In this document: piece by piece, positions 38,852 through 47,639 of the stretch
How positions within the stretch are numbered: position 1 is the stretch's first letter
Layout of the letters: every line of letters starts with the position of its first letter
Source: Burkholderiaceae bacterium
GTDB taxonomy: Bacteria > Pseudomonadota > Gammaproteobacteria > Burkholderiales > Burkholderiaceae_C
DNA: 55,424 nt
Direction of reading: 5' to 3'
Assembly (NCBI GenBank): GCA_025458585.1
Contig: JALOSD010000007.1
Span: 1 to 55,424, forward strand
The notes under the pieces: generated by a model
Database searches by the model: none
What the model saw: only the letters and a program-made list of their open reading frames with translations
Told to the model about the DNA's origin: nothing
Program-made: the position numbers and the translations under genes

Positions 38852-40059
38852 CGATGGAGACGAACCGCACTTTCGACGCCGTCGTGATCGGCGGCGGCCC
38901 GGCCGGCGCCACGGCGGCGCACGAGCTCGCGCAGGCCGGGCGCTCGGTGCTGCTGCTCGACCGCGCCGGGCGCATCAAGCCCTGCGGCGGCGCGATCCCG
39001 CCGCGGCTGATCCGCGACTTCGCGATTCCCGACGAGTTGCTCGTCGCGAAGGCGCGCTCGGCGCGCATGGTGTCGCCAAGCGACGAGCGGGTCGACATTC
39101 CGATCGAGAACGGCTTCGTCGGCATGGTCGACCGCGAGGTGTTCGACGAGTGGCTGCGCCAGCGTGCGGGCGACGCCGGCGCGGTGCGCGTGACCGGCAC
39201 CTTCGAGCGCCTCGACCGCGACGCCGACGGCACGACGATCGTGCGTTTCAGGCAGCGCGTCGGCGCGAAGGACGAGACCGTGCCGGCCTGGGTGCGCGCG
39301 AAGGCGGTGATCGGCGCCGACGGCGCGAAGTCGGCGGTGGCGCGGCAGGCGCTGCCCGACGTCGCCGAGAAGACGAAGTACGTTTCGGCGTACCACGAGA
39401 TCGTGCGCAAGCCCGAGGTCGAGCCCGCCGGCTACGACGGCACGCGCTGCGACGTCGTCTACCGCGGCTCGCTGTCGCCCGACTTCTATGGCTGGGTGTT
39501 CCCGCACGGCGATACGCTGTCGATCGGCACCGGCAGCGCCGAGAAGGGCTTCTCGCTGCGCACCGCGGTGGGCACGCTGCGCGAGTCCGCGGGCCTCGCC
39601 GACGCGATCACGCTGCGCCGCGAGGGCGCGCCGATCCCGCTCAAGCCGCTGCCGCGCTGGGACAACGGGCGCGACGTCGTGCTCGCCGGCGACGCCGCCG
39701 GCGTCGTCGCCCCGGCCTCGGGCGAGGGCATCTACTACGCGATGTACGGCGGCCAGCTCGCCGCGCAGGCGGTGGGCGAGATGCTCGCCACCGGTGACGC
39801 GCGCAGGCTGGCGCTCGCGCGCAAGCGCTTCATGAAGGCGCACGGTCGCGTGTTCTGGGTGCTCGGCATCATGCAGTACTTCTGGTACTCGTCGGACAAG
39901 CGACGCGAGCGCTTCGTCAGCATCTGCAAGGACAAGGACGTGCAGACGCTGACCTTCGAGTCGTACATGAACAAGCAGCTCGTGCGCAAGAAGCCGATGG
40001 CGCACGTGCGCATCTTCTTCAAGGACATGGCGCACCTGCTCGGCATGGCCCGGGTATGA
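38848..40059 (+). CDS. bchP: Geranylgeranyl reductase
   Basis: 403 aa FAD flavoprotein that reduces the geranylgeranyl tail to phytyl with NADPH. The N-terminal Rossmann motif is VVIGGGPAGATAAHELA (from about residue 12), with the conserved IKPCGGAIPP close after, and a second FAD-contact motif VLAGDAAGVVAPASGEGIYYAM near 278. The start at 38848 is preceded by AGGAG and overlaps the previous stop; an ATG two codons on is an alternative. A tiny ORF begins within its last codon. Confidence 0.95.
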   Translation: MTMETNRTFDAVVIGGGPAGATAAHELAQAGRSVLLLDRAGRIKPCGGAIPPRLIRDFAIPDELLVAKARSARMVSPSDERVDIPIENGFVGMVDREVFDEWLRQRAGDAGAVRVTGTFERLDRDADGTTIVRFRQRVGAKDETVPAWVRAKAVIGADGAKSAVARQALPDVAEKTKYVSAYHEIVRKPEVEPAGYDGTRCDVVYRGSLSPDFYGWVFPHGDTLSIGTGSAEKGFSLRTAVGTLRESAGLADAITLRREGAPIPLKPLPRWDNGRDVVLAGDAAGVVAPASGEGIYYAMYGGQLAAQAVGEMLATGDARRLALARKRFMKAHGRVFWVLGIMQYFWYSSDKRRERFVSICKDKDVQTLTFESYMNKQLVRKKPMAHVRIFFKDMAHLLGMARV

Positions 40060-40184
40060 GCGCACCGGGCGCGGCGCGCGGCCGGCGGGGCAAGCCGGTG
40101 GCCGCGGCGGCCGCGATCGCGGCGGTCGTGCGCGGCGCGCTGAACGCGGCGACGGTGCGCCCGAACGGCCCGCCCGGCGGCTGA
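40056..40184 (+). CDS. Possible 42-aa peptide overlapping the bchP stop
   Basis: The ATG overlaps the bchP stop (ATGA), the coupling seen between many genes in this cluster. The encoded peptide has a basic start (SAPGAARGRRGKPV), a short Ala/Val stretch (AAAAAIAAVVRGAL) and a Pro/Gly end. Third codon positions are almost all G or C like the neighbours, but so is everything here, so codon use is weak support. No family recognised. It may be chance. Confidence 0.28.
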   Translation: MSAPGAARGRRGKPVAAAAAIAAVVRGALNAATVRPNGPPGG

Positions 40185-40205
40185 CGCGAGCGACGCGACG
40201 CATCG

Positions 40206-40490
40206 ATGGACACGCTGCCCGCCACCGCCTGGATCGACATCGTGATCGCGCTCACCGCCGTCGAGGCGGTCGCGCTCGCGCTGTACCACCGCGCCACCGG
40301 CCGCGGCGTCGCGCCGGCCGACTTCGCGCCGACGCTCGCGTCGGGCGTCGCGCTGCTGTTCGCGCTGCGCAGCGTGGTGGCCGTCGGCTTCGGCCCCGTC
40401 GCCGCGGCGTGGCTGCTGGCGGGCGGCGCGGCGCACGTGGCCGACCTGCGACGGCGCTGGCGCGCGCGGCGCGTCGTCCCCGCGCGATGA
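40206..40490 (+). CDS. Small membrane protein in the bch operon, unknown function
   Basis: 94 aa with three hydrophobic segments (about 8-28, 42-60 and 62-80) and a very basic C-terminus (RRRWRARRVVPAR), so the tail is probably cytoplasmic. It lies between bchP and bchI in the same direction with 146 and 69 bases on either side. I do not recognise a family. Position suggests a role with pigment synthesis or membrane assembly, which is guilt by association only. Confidence 0.6.
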   Translation: MDTLPATAWIDIVIALTAVEAVALALYHRATGRGVAPADFAPTLASGVALLFALRSVVAVGFGPVAAAWLLAGGAAHVADLRRRWRARRVVPAR

Positions 40491-40559
40491 CATACTCGTT
40501 TCGAGGCGGTCGGCCGCGTTTGGCCGGCGCCACCGTACCCTGATCCGCACCTTCCTTAC

Positions 40560-41588
40560 ATGGCCGTCCCGTTCCCGTTTTCCGCCATCGTCGCCCAGGA
40601 CGAGATGAAGCTCGCGATCCTGATCGCCGCCGTCGACTCCGGCATCGGCGGCGTGCTCGTCTTCGGCGACCGCGGCACCGGCAAGAGCACCGCGGTGCGC
40701 GCGCTCGCCGCCCTGCTGCCGCCGATGGTCGCCGTCGTCGGCTGCCGCTGGCACTGCGACCCCGCCGACACCACGCACCGCTGCGACGACTGCCCGAAAC
40801 TCAAGGACAAGGGCAAGCCGAAGACCGAGCGCATCGCGGTGCCGGTCGTCGACCTTCCGCTCGGCGCCACCGAGGACCGCGTCGTCGGTTCGCTCGACCT
40901 CGAGCGCGCGCTCGCGCACGGCGTCAAGGCGTTCGAGCCCGGCCTGCTCGCGCGCGCGCACCGCGGCTTCCTCTACATCGACGAGGTCAACCTGCTCGAG
41001 GACCACCTGGTCGACCTGCTGATCGACGTCGCCGCCTCGGGCGAGAACGTCGTCGAGCGCGAGGGCCTGTCGGTGCGTCACCCGGCGCGCTTCGTGCTGG
41101 TGGGCAGCGGCAACCCCGAGGAGGGCGAACTGCGCCCGCAACTGCTCGACCGCTTCGGCCTGTCGGTCGAGGTGCGCACGCCGGGCGACCTCGCCACCCG
41201 CGTGCAGGTCGTGAGGCGGCGCGACGACTTCGAGCGCGACCCCGCCGCCTTCGCCGCCGCGTGGAAGAAGGAGGAGGACAAGCTGCGCAAGCGCATCGTC
41301 GCCGCGCGCGAGCGGCTTGCCAAGGTGAAGGTCGGCGACGCCGCGCTCGAACGCGCGGCGCAGCTGTGCATGAGCCTCGGCACCGACGGCCTGCGCGGCG
41401 AGCTGACGCTGATCCGCGCCGCGCGCGCGCTCGCCGCGCTCGAAGGCGACGCCGAGGTCGGCGACGCGCACCTCAAGCGCGTCGCGCCGCCGGCGCTGCG
41501 CCACCGCCTGCGCCGTGACCCGCTCGACGACACCGGCTCGTCGACGCGCGTCGAGCGCGCGGTGTCCGAGTTGTTCGAGCCGGCCTGA
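40560..41588 (+). CDS. bchI: Magnesium chelatase ATPase subunit I
   Basis: 342 aa AAA+ motor. Walker A is GDRGTGKST (about residues 38-46), Walker [12 protein letters not shown], with the sensor-1 region [23 protein letters not shown]. The cysteine-rich insert [17 protein letters not shown] typical of BchI is present. It forms hexameric rings with BchD to power Mg insertion by BchH. A weak TACCCT hexamer lies about 20 bases before the ATG. bchD follows after 16 bases. Confidence 0.97.
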   Translation: MAVPFPFSAIVAQDEMKLAILIAAVDSGIGGVLVFGDRGTGKSTAVRALAALLPPMVAVVGCRWHCDPADTTHRCDDCPKLKDKGKPKTERIAVPVVDLPLGATEDRVVGSLDLERALAHGVKAFEPGLLARAHRGFLYIDEVNLLEDHLVDLLIDVAASGENVVEREGLSVRHPARFVLVGSGNPEEGELRPQLLDRFGLSVEVRTPGDLATRVQVVRRRDDFERDPAAFAAAWKKEEDKLRKRIVAARERLAKVKVGDAALERAAQLCMSLGTDGLRGELTLIRAARALAALEGDAEVGDAHLKRVAPPALRHRLRRDPLDDTGSSTRVERAVSELFEPA

Positions 41589-41604
41589 CGCCACCGATTC
41601 CGCG

Positions 41605-43446
41605 ATGACCGCCGAAGCCGCCGGCGCGGCGAGCGCCTCGAGCCCGGAGTTCGACGCGCTGCTCACCGCGGCGCTGCTCGCCGTCGACCCGACGGGCCTC
41701 GGCGGCGCGGTGCTGCGCTCGCCGCCCGGCCTCGCGCGCGACGAGTGGCTCGGCGCCTTGCGCGCATTGCTGCCGGCCGACGCGCCGTGGCGCCGCGTGC
41801 CGCTGGGCATCGCCGACGACCGGCTACTCGGCGGGCTCGACCTCCCGGCGACGCTCGCCGCCGGCCGGCCGGTCGCGCAACGCGGCGTGCTCGCCGAGGC
41901 CGACGGCGGCGTCGTCGTGCTGCCGATGGCCGAGCGCCTCGGCACCGACACCGCGGCGCGGCTCGCGTCGGTGCTCGACCACGGCGAGGTCGGCGTGCAC
42001 CGCGAGGGGCTGTCGCTGACGAAGCCCGCGCGCGTCGCGATGGTCGCGCTCGACGAAGGCCGCGACGACGACGAACGCACGCCGCCGGCGCTGCGCGAGC
42101 GGCTTGCCTTTTCGATCGAGATGGCGCCGACGCTCGCGCGCCGCTCGCCGCGCGACGAGCCGCTGCCGCTGCCGCTGCCGTGGACGCGCGACGACGTGGC
42201 GGCGGCCCGCGCCGCGCTGCCCTGCGTGGCGTGCGGCGACGACGTCGTGCAGGCGCTGTGCGCCGCCGCGCTCGCGCTCGGCGTCGACTCGGTGCGCGCG
42301 CCGCTGCAGGCCGTGCGCGTCGCGCGCGCGGCCGCCGCGCTTGCCGGTCGCGACGAGGTCGAGGCCGACGACGCAGCGCTCGCCGCGCGCCTCGTGCTCG
42401 CGCCTCGCGCGACGCGCTTGCCCGCGCCGCCCGAGGCCGAGAACCCGCCCGAGCCCCCCGAACCACCGCCGCCGCCCGAATCGACCGAGCCGCCGCCGGA
42501 CGCCGACCCCGACACCCCGCGCGAACCCGAAGCGCTCGAAGACCGCGTGCTCGACGCCGCGCAGGCCGCGATCCCGCCCGGGCTGCTCGCCGCGCTGCTC
42601 GGCGGCGCGGCGCTGCGTCGCGGCGCCGGCGGCAAGTCGGGGGCGACGAAGAAGGGCGGACGGCGCGGGCGGCCTGCCGGCGTGCGCCGCGGCGAGCCGC
42701 GCGCCGGCCTCAGGCTGAACCTGATCGCGACGCTGCGCACCGCGGCGCCGTGGCAGCCGTTGCGCCGGCGCGAGGCGCATCCGCACGGCGTGCGCTCGGG
42801 GCAGGGCGCCACGACGCGGCTGCACGTGCGCCGCGAGGATTTCCACGTCACGCGCTACCGCGAGCACACCGAGACGACGACGCTGTTCGTCGTCGACGCG
42901 TCGGGTTCGTCGGCGCTGCACCGCCTCGCCGAGGCGAAGGGCGCGGTCGAACTGCTGCTCGCCGACTGCTACGTGCGGCGCGACCGCGTCGCCGTGATCG
43001 GCTTTCGCGGCGCCGGCGCCGACCTGCTGCTGCCGCCCACGCGCTCGCTCGTGCGCGCGAAGAAGAGCCTCGCCGGGCTGCCCGGCGGCGGCGGCACGCC
43101 GCTCGCGGCGGCGATCGAGAGCGCCGCCGCGCTCGCCGACGCGGTGCGCCGCCAGGGCGCGACGCCGCTCGTCGTGCTGCTCACCGACGGCCGCGCCAAC
43201 GTCGCGCGCGACGGCACGCCGGGGCGCGCGCAGGCGCAGGCCGACGCGCTCGCCGCCGCGAGGCGGCTGCGCGCCGCCGGCGTCGGCACGCTGCTGCTCG
43301 ACACGTCGCCGCAGCCGCAGCAAGCGGCGCAGCAGCTCGCGCTCGCGCTCGGCGCGCGCTACCTGCCGCTGCCGTACGCCGACGCGCGCGCGATGTCGGC
43401 GGCGGTCCAGCAGGCCACGCGCGATGTGGCCGCTGCTGCCGCCTGA
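41605..43446 (+). CDS. bchD: Magnesium chelatase subunit D
   Basis: 613 aa. The N-terminal AAA+-like domain (about 10-270) lacks a Walker A motif, as is normal for BchD. An acidic Pro-rich linker (about 275-310, PPEPPEPPPPPES) leads to a basic segment and a C-terminal integrin I domain with MIDAS residues DASGSS (near 431), the Thr in GGGTPL and the Asp in TDGRAN. BchD is the platform joining BchI rings to BchH. The start at 41605 gives MTAEAAGAAS; the frame is open back into bchI. bchO begins before its stop. Confidence 0.95.
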   Translation: MTAEAAGAASASSPEFDALLTAALLAVDPTGLGGAVLRSPPGLARDEWLGALRALLPADAPWRRVPLGIADDRLLGGLDLPATLAAGRPVAQRGVLAEADGGVVVLPMAERLGTDTAARLASVLDHGEVGVHREGLSLTKPARVAMVALDEGRDDDERTPPALRERLAFSIEMAPTLARRSPRDEPLPLPLPWTRDDVAAARAALPCVACGDDVVQALCAAALALGVDSVRAPLQAVRVARAAAALAGRDEVEADDAALAARLVLAPRATRLPAPPEAENPPEPPEPPPPPESTEPPPDADPDTPREPEALEDRVLDAAQAAIPPGLLAALLGGAALRRGAGGKSGATKKGGRRGRPAGVRRGEPRAGLRLNLIATLRTAAPWQPLRRREAHPHGVRSGQGATTRLHVRREDFHVTRYREHTETTTLFVVDASGSSALHRLAEAKGAVELLLADCYVRRDRVAVIGFRGAGADLLLPPTRSLVRAKKSLAGLPGGGGTPLAAAIESAAALADAVRRQGATPLVVLLTDGRANVARDGTPGRAQAQADALAAARRLRAAGVGTLLLDTSPQPQQAAQQLALALGARYLPLPYADARAMSAAVQQATRDVAAAAA

Positions 43447-44239
43447 ATCACTGCCGGGCATGGCGGCGCGGCTCGACTGGCAGCGCGACGGCCGCGACTG
43501 GCCGCTCAAGGAGCACAGCCGCTTCGTCGAGGCCGCCGGCCTGCGTTGGCACGTGCAGCGCCTCGGCCACGGTCCGGCCTGGCTGCTGCTGCACGGCACC
43601 GGCGCGGCGACGCACTCGTGGCGCGATCTCGCGCCGCGGCTCGCGCGTCACGCCACCGTCGTCGCGATCGACCTGCCGGGCCACGGCTTCACGAGCGCGC
43701 CGCCCGGCTTCGGCATGTTCTCGGCCAGCTACACGCTGCCGGGCATGGCGGCGGCGGTCGGCGAGTTGCTGCGCGTGCTGAAGCTGCATCCGCACGGCAT
43801 CGTCGGCCACTCGGCCGCCACGCCGCTCGCCGCGCACCTGTTCGCGTGGCGCGCTGGCGACCCGAAGGCGCTGCACCGGCTGATCGACGGCACCGGCTCG
43901 AAGCTCGACGCGCGCGGCGTCGAGCTGTACGGGCGCCTGGTGCGCAACCCGCACCATTGCTACGCCGCGCTGGCGATGATGGCGCAGTGGGACGTGGCAC
44001 CGCTGTGGGCCGACCTGCCGCGCCTGGGCGCGCGGCTGCACCTGGGCATCGGCGCGCGCGACCGCGCGGTGCCGCCGGCGCAGGGCCGGCGCGTGCACCT
44101 TCACGTGCCGGGCTCGACGCTCGTCGAGTGGCCGCAGCTCGGTCACCTCGCGCACGAGGAGGAGCCGGCAGTGGCGGCGCGCTGGCTCGAAGGACTGGCG
44201 CGCCACGAGGCGATGGCGCACGACGCCCGGCACGTGTGA
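43424..44239 (+). CDS. bchO: Alpha/beta hydrolase BchO, apparently missing an internal segment
   Basis: 271 aa from ATG 43424, which overlaps bchD by 23 bases; an ATG at 43460 (MAARLDWQRDGRDWP) fits the family N-terminus better. BchO is a putative Mg-chelatase accessory of unproven reaction. The oxyanion region LLLHGTGAATHSW, nucleophile GHSA (S130), an Asp candidate at 213 (GARDRAVPP) and His 241 (QLGHLAHEE) make a plausible triad. Only about ten residues separate GHSA from FAWRAGDP, where family members have about 50, so 40 or so residues of the core/cap seem to be gone in frame. Probably still expressed, but folding is doubtful. Confidence 0.85.
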   Translation: MWPLLPPESLPGMAARLDWQRDGRDWPLKEHSRFVEAAGLRWHVQRLGHGPAWLLLHGTGAATHSWRDLAPRLARHATVVAIDLPGHGFTSAPPGFGMFSASYTLPGMAAAVGELLRVLKLHPHGIVGHSAATPLAAHLFAWRAGDPKALHRLIDGTGSKLDARGVELYGRLVRNPHHCYAALAMMAQWDVAPLWADLPRLGARLHLGIGARDRAVPPAQGRRVHLHVPGSTLVEWPQLGHLAHEEEPAVAARWLEGLARHEAMAHDARHV

Positions 44240-44272
44240 CCCGGCGGGCGGGCAGGGCGGTGCGGGCGGCCC

Positions 44273-44920
44273 TCAGCCGCCGGCGATCACGACGTGCAGA
44301 AAGCGCGGCCCGTGGGCGCCGAGCACGAGCGTGCCCTCGATGTCGGTCGTGCCGCTCGCGCCGGTGATCAGGATCGCGTTGCGCGGCACAGGCAGCGCGG
44401 CGGCCGCGGCGGCGTAGTCCTCGAGGTGGGCGACGATGTCGCGCGCGTGCAGCAGCACGACGTGGTGCAGCGGCAGGAAGTTGGCCAGGATCGGCGTGTC
44501 GGCGCCGGAGTGGAAGACGAGCGAGCCGGTCTCGGCAATGCCCCAGCGTGCGACGCCAACGACCACGGGCTCGTCGGGTGCGATGCGGTCGTGGCACTCG
44601 ATGCCGGCCCAGTCCATCGCACGCAGCACGGCCGCCGGCTGCAGCGCGACGCTCGGTGCCAGACCCTTCGCGTCGAGGTAGCGCTTCACGGCGGCCGGCA
44701 GCTCGGCGGCGTCGCCGATGCGCTCGACGGTGGCGGCCACCTTGGGCGTCGTCACGCGAGCGGCGAAGGCGTCGGCGAGCGAGCCGGCCGGCAGCGCGGG
44801 GCGTATCGCGTCGAGGTCGCCGAGCAGGGCGTCGGCCTCGCGGCGCACGCGCTCGGCGTCGACCTCGCGCGCGCCGAGCGCAGCGCGCACGGCGGCGAGG
44901 ACGGTGTCGCGCGAACTCAC
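44273..44920 (-). CDS. lutC: Lactate utilization protein C (LUD domain)
   Basis: 215 aa LUD-domain protein of the LutABC lactate oxidation complex. GTG 44920 gives the family-like N-terminus SSRDTVLAAVRAALG; an ATG at 44950 would overlap lutB by 20 bases. The conserved VVGVARWGIAETGSLVF, PLHHVVLLHARDIV and AILITGASGTTDIEGTLVLGAHGPRFLHVVI are present. LutC is required with LutA and LutB for growth on L-lactate in Bacillus; its own reaction is not well defined. The stop faces the bchO stop 33 bases away. Confidence 0.9.
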   Translation of the reverse strand: MSSRDTVLAAVRAALGAREVDAERVRREADALLGDLDAIRPALPAGSLADAFAARVTTPKVAATVERIGDAAELPAAVKRYLDAKGLAPSVALQPAAVLRAMDWAGIECHDRIAPDEPVVVGVARWGIAETGSLVFHSGADTPILANFLPLHHVVLLHARDIVAHLEDYAAAAAALPVPRNAILITGASGTTDIEGTLVLGAHGPRFLHVVIAGG

Positions 44921-44930
44921 GGCGTGCGCC

Positions 44931-46343
44931 TCATCGCGGCGTCTCGCCATCGCGCAGCATCGCCATGAAGGTGCGCGGCGCGGGGGCGGGGAAGTCGCGG
45001 TGCGCCGTCCACGCGCCGAGTCCCGGCATGCGGCGGATCCAGCCGTCGCGGCCGAACCAGCGCATCGCACGCACCGCCACCGCGGTGCCGAGGCGCCACA
45101 GCGCCGGGCGCTGCGCCGCCCAGGCGTAGACGCCGAGGCCGACGCGCATCGCCGGCGGCTCGAGCCCCTCGCGCCACGAGCGGTCGCGCCAGCCGCGCAG
45201 CAGCGTCGGCAGCGGGATGTCGACCGGGCACACCTCGCGGCACTTGCCGTTGAGCGTGCAGGCGTGCGCGAGGTCGCGCGACGCCGGCAGGCCGTCGAAC
45301 ACCGGCGTCAGCACCGCGCCCATCGGCCCCGGGTAGGTGCCGCCGTAGGCGTGGCCGCCGAGCTGGCGGAACACGACGCAGTGGTTCATGCACGCGCCGC
45401 AGCGGATGCAGCGCAGCATCTCGCGCAGCGCGGCGTCGCGCAGCATGCGCGTGCGCCCGTTGTCGACGAGCACGATGTGGCACTCCTCGGGCCCGTCGAG
45501 GTCACCCGTGCGCTTCGGCCCGCAGTGGAACGTCGTGTACTGGGTGACGTCGGCACCGGTGGCCGAACGCACGAGCAGGCGCAGCATCGCGAACGCGTGC
45601 GCCTGCGTCGGCACGAGCTTCTCGATGCCGGCGGTCACGATGTGCACGCGCGGCGGCGTCGTCGTCAGCTCGGCGTTGCCCTCGTTGGTCACGGTGCACG
45701 TCGCGCCGGTGTCGGCAATGAGGAAGTTGGCGCCCGAGATCGCGACGTCGGCGCTGAGGAACTTGCCGCGCAGCTCGCGCCGCGCGCTGTCGACCATCGC
45801 CTCGACCGTCTCCTCGCCGTGCGGCACGCGGTGCGCGCGCTTGAACATCGCCGACACCTGCTCGCGCGTGCGGTGCATCGACGGCCACACGATGTGCGAC
45901 GGCCGGTCGCCGCCGAGCTGCACGATGTGCTCGGCCAGGTCGGTCTCGACGCGCTCGATGCCCGCCGCGTCGAGCGCGTGCGGCAGGCCGATCTCCTCGC
46001 CGAGCATCGACTTCACGCGCGTCACGCGCTTCGCGCCCGCCTGGCGGCACAGCTCGACGACGATGCGCGCCGCCTCGTCGGCGGTCGCCGCCCAGTGCAC
46101 GACGCTGCCGGCGGCGGTGGCGTGGCGCTCGAACTCGGCCAGGTAGTGGTCGAGGTTCGCGATCACGTGGTCCTTGATGCGCTTGCCGCGCTCGCGCGCG
46201 GCGCCGAACGGCGCGAAGTCGGCCACCGCGGCGGTGCGCTTGCGCTCGGCGTTGCCCGCGGTGCGCGTGATCGCGAGCTTCAGCGTGGCGTCGGCGAGCG
46301 CTTCGTCGGCGCGGGCCTTGAACCCGATCGGGGCGGTGTGCAT
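44931..46343 (-). CDS. lutB: Lactate utilization protein B (iron-sulfur, LUD domain)
   Basis: 470 aa. An N-terminal LUD domain (about 60-290) is followed by two [4Fe-4S] motifs: CIRCGACMNHC and CTLNGKCREVCPVD. It is the electron-carrying subunit of the non-flavin L-lactate dehydrogenase LutABC. The start at 46343 (MHTAPIGFKARADEAL) is two bases after the lutA stop, so the genes are tightly coupled. The frame is open far upstream, but that is a lutA shadow. Confidence 0.93.
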   Translation of the reverse strand: MHTAPIGFKARADEALADATLKLAITRTAGNAERKRTAAVADFAPFGAARERGKRIKDHVIANLDHYLAEFERHATAAGSVVHWAATADEAARIVVELCRQAGAKRVTRVKSMLGEEIGLPHALDAAGIERVETDLAEHIVQLGGDRPSHIVWPSMHRTREQVSAMFKRAHRVPHGEETVEAMVDSARRELRGKFLSADVAISGANFLIADTGATCTVTNEGNAELTTTPPRVHIVTAGIEKLVPTQAHAFAMLRLLVRSATGADVTQYTTFHCGPKRTGDLDGPEECHIVLVDNGRTRMLRDAALREMLRCIRCGACMNHCVVFRQLGGHAYGGTYPGPMGAVLTPVFDGLPASRDLAHACTLNGKCREVCPVDIPLPTLLRGWRDRSWREGLEPPAMRVGLGVYAWAAQRPALWRLGTAVAVRAMRWFGRDGWIRRMPGLGAWTAHRDFPAPAPRTFMAMLRDGETPR

Positions 46344-46345
46344 CG

Positions 46346-47050
46346 TCAGCCCGGCTCGCCGATCGCCGGGCCGTCGGCCATGCCGGCGAGCACCTCGACG
46401 GTGTGGAAGCTGCGCACCTTCGAGCCCTGGCGCGCGAGCTTGCCGGCCATGTTCATCAGGCAGCCGAGGTCGCCGCCGAGCAGCAGCTGCGCGCCGCTGC
46501 GCTCGACCGCGGCGGCCTTGTCGCCGACGACGGCGTTCGAGATCGCCGGGTACTTGACGCAGAACGTGCCGCCGAAGCCGCAGCACACGTCGTGGCCTTC
46601 GAGGGGCTTCAGCTCGAGCCCGGCGACGGCGCCGAGCAGCGCGCGCGGCTGGTCGTGCACGCCGAGCTCGCGCAGCCCCGAGCAGCTGTCGTGGTACGTG
46701 GCGCTGGCGTCGAGCCGGCGCCCCTGCGGCCGGTGGCGCATCACGTCGACGAGGAAGCTCGTGATCTCCCAGCCGACGCACGAGCCCGACGGCGCGACGA
46801 CGTAGTCGAAGCCCTCGAAGGTGCGCACGAAGTGGCGCGCGACGGCGGCGGCGTCCTTCGTGTCGCCGCTGTTGAACGCGGGCTGCCCGCAGCAGGTTTG
46901 CGCCGGCGGCACCTCGACGCGGCAGCCGGCCTCGCGCAGCAGCTGCAGCGCCGCGAAGCCCACGCGCGGGCGCATCGCGTCGACGAGGCAGGTGACGAAC
47001 AGGGCGACGCGCGGGTGAGGCGGCGCTTCGGTGGCGGGCGTCGTCGGCAT
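46346..47050 (-). CDS. lutA: Lactate utilization protein A (CCG-domain iron-sulfur subunit)
   Basis: 234 aa with two cysteine-rich CCG domains: CLVDAM...QTCCGQPAFNSG and the second with YHDSCSGLRELG and DVCCGFGGTF. These bind an Fe-S cluster in heterodisulfide-reductase-like and LutA/YkgE proteins. Start at 47050 (MPTTPATEAP); an ATG at 47071 is an alternative. A CACAAT hexamer on the minus strand (47082-47077) could be the -10 for the lutABC operon, without a clear -35. Confidence 0.92.
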   Translation of the reverse strand: MPTTPATEAPPHPRVALFVTCLVDAMRPRVGFAALQLLREAGCRVEVPPAQTCCGQPAFNSGDTKDAAAVARHFVRTFEGFDYVVAPSGSCVGWEITSFLVDVMRHRPQGRRLDASATYHDSCSGLRELGVHDQPRALLGAVAGLELKPLEGHDVCCGFGGTFCVKYPAISNAVVGDKAAAVERSGAQLLLGGDLGCLMNMAGKLARQGSKVRSFHTVEVLAGMADGPAIGEPG

Positions 47051-47155
47051 GTTCAGCTCGGGCGGGACCATGTGGGATTGTGACGCCAGGCGGCGCGCGC
47101 TCGCGTGCAGGCCGACGCTCGCCAACGCCGCGGTGGCGGCGCACCGCCGCCGGCT

Positions 47156-47545
47156 TCAGGCGGGCCGCGGCGTCGAGGGCCGCAGGCGGCCGAGCAGCCA
47201 GTGCGCGCCGCCGGCGAGCGTCAGCATCAGCAGCAGGCCCGCGCCCCAGGTCAGCCACACCGCCGCCGCCAGCCAGCCCGCCAGCGACGGCGCCGCCGGC
47301 AGCACGCGTTGCAGCCATTCGATGGAGGCGACGAACGTGTCCTGCAGCGCACGCCACAGCGCCGGATCGACCCACAGCGCCAGCCACGGCGGCACCGGCC
47401 AGCCGGCCATCGTGCGCGCGACCTCCGTCATGTCGCCGCTCGCCAGCGACTGTGCGGCCCACTCCATCGACGTGGCGGCCAACCAGGCGCCACCGGTCCA
47501 GATCGCGGCCAGCAGGCCGACCACGAGCCACAACACCACCTTCAT
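47156..47545 (-). CDS. Small membrane protein, unknown function
   Basis: 129 aa. An N-terminal hydrophobic helix (MKVVLWLVVGLLAAIWTGGAWLA) and a C-terminal one (LAAAVWLTWGAGLLLMLTLAG) flank an amphipathic Trp-rich middle (EWAAQSLASGD, PPWLALWVDPALW). GAGGACG before the ATG supports the start at 47545. I do not recognise a named family; similar small proteins occur in Burkholderiales. It lies just upstream of lutA in the same direction with 105 bases between, so co-transcription is possible. Confidence 0.65.
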   Translation of the reverse strand: MKVVLWLVVGLLAAIWTGGAWLAATSMEWAAQSLASGDMTEVARTMAGWPVPPWLALWVDPALWRALQDTFVASIEWLQRVLPAAPSLAGWLAAAVWLTWGAGLLLMLTLAGGAHWLLGRLRPSTPRPA

Positions 47546-47639
47546 CGTCCGTCCTCGAATGCTTTGGAAGCGCCGCACGGCGCATGCAACGCTCGGAGTA
47601 GGCGCCGACGCGAAGGTTCAATGCCCACGGCGCGCAGCG

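Noticed and set aside
40491-40559. PpsR site before bchI
   Set aside because: TGACA-like letters occur near 40487, but no TGT-N12-ACA pair with acceptable spacing is present.
41605-42420. BchD lacking a Walker A motif as a lesion
   Set aside because: BchD proteins normally have a degenerate AAA+ domain; the MIDAS domain is intact.
44240-44272. Bidirectional terminator between bchO and lutC
   Set aside because: The GC-rich gap shows no convincing stem with a T-run on either strand.
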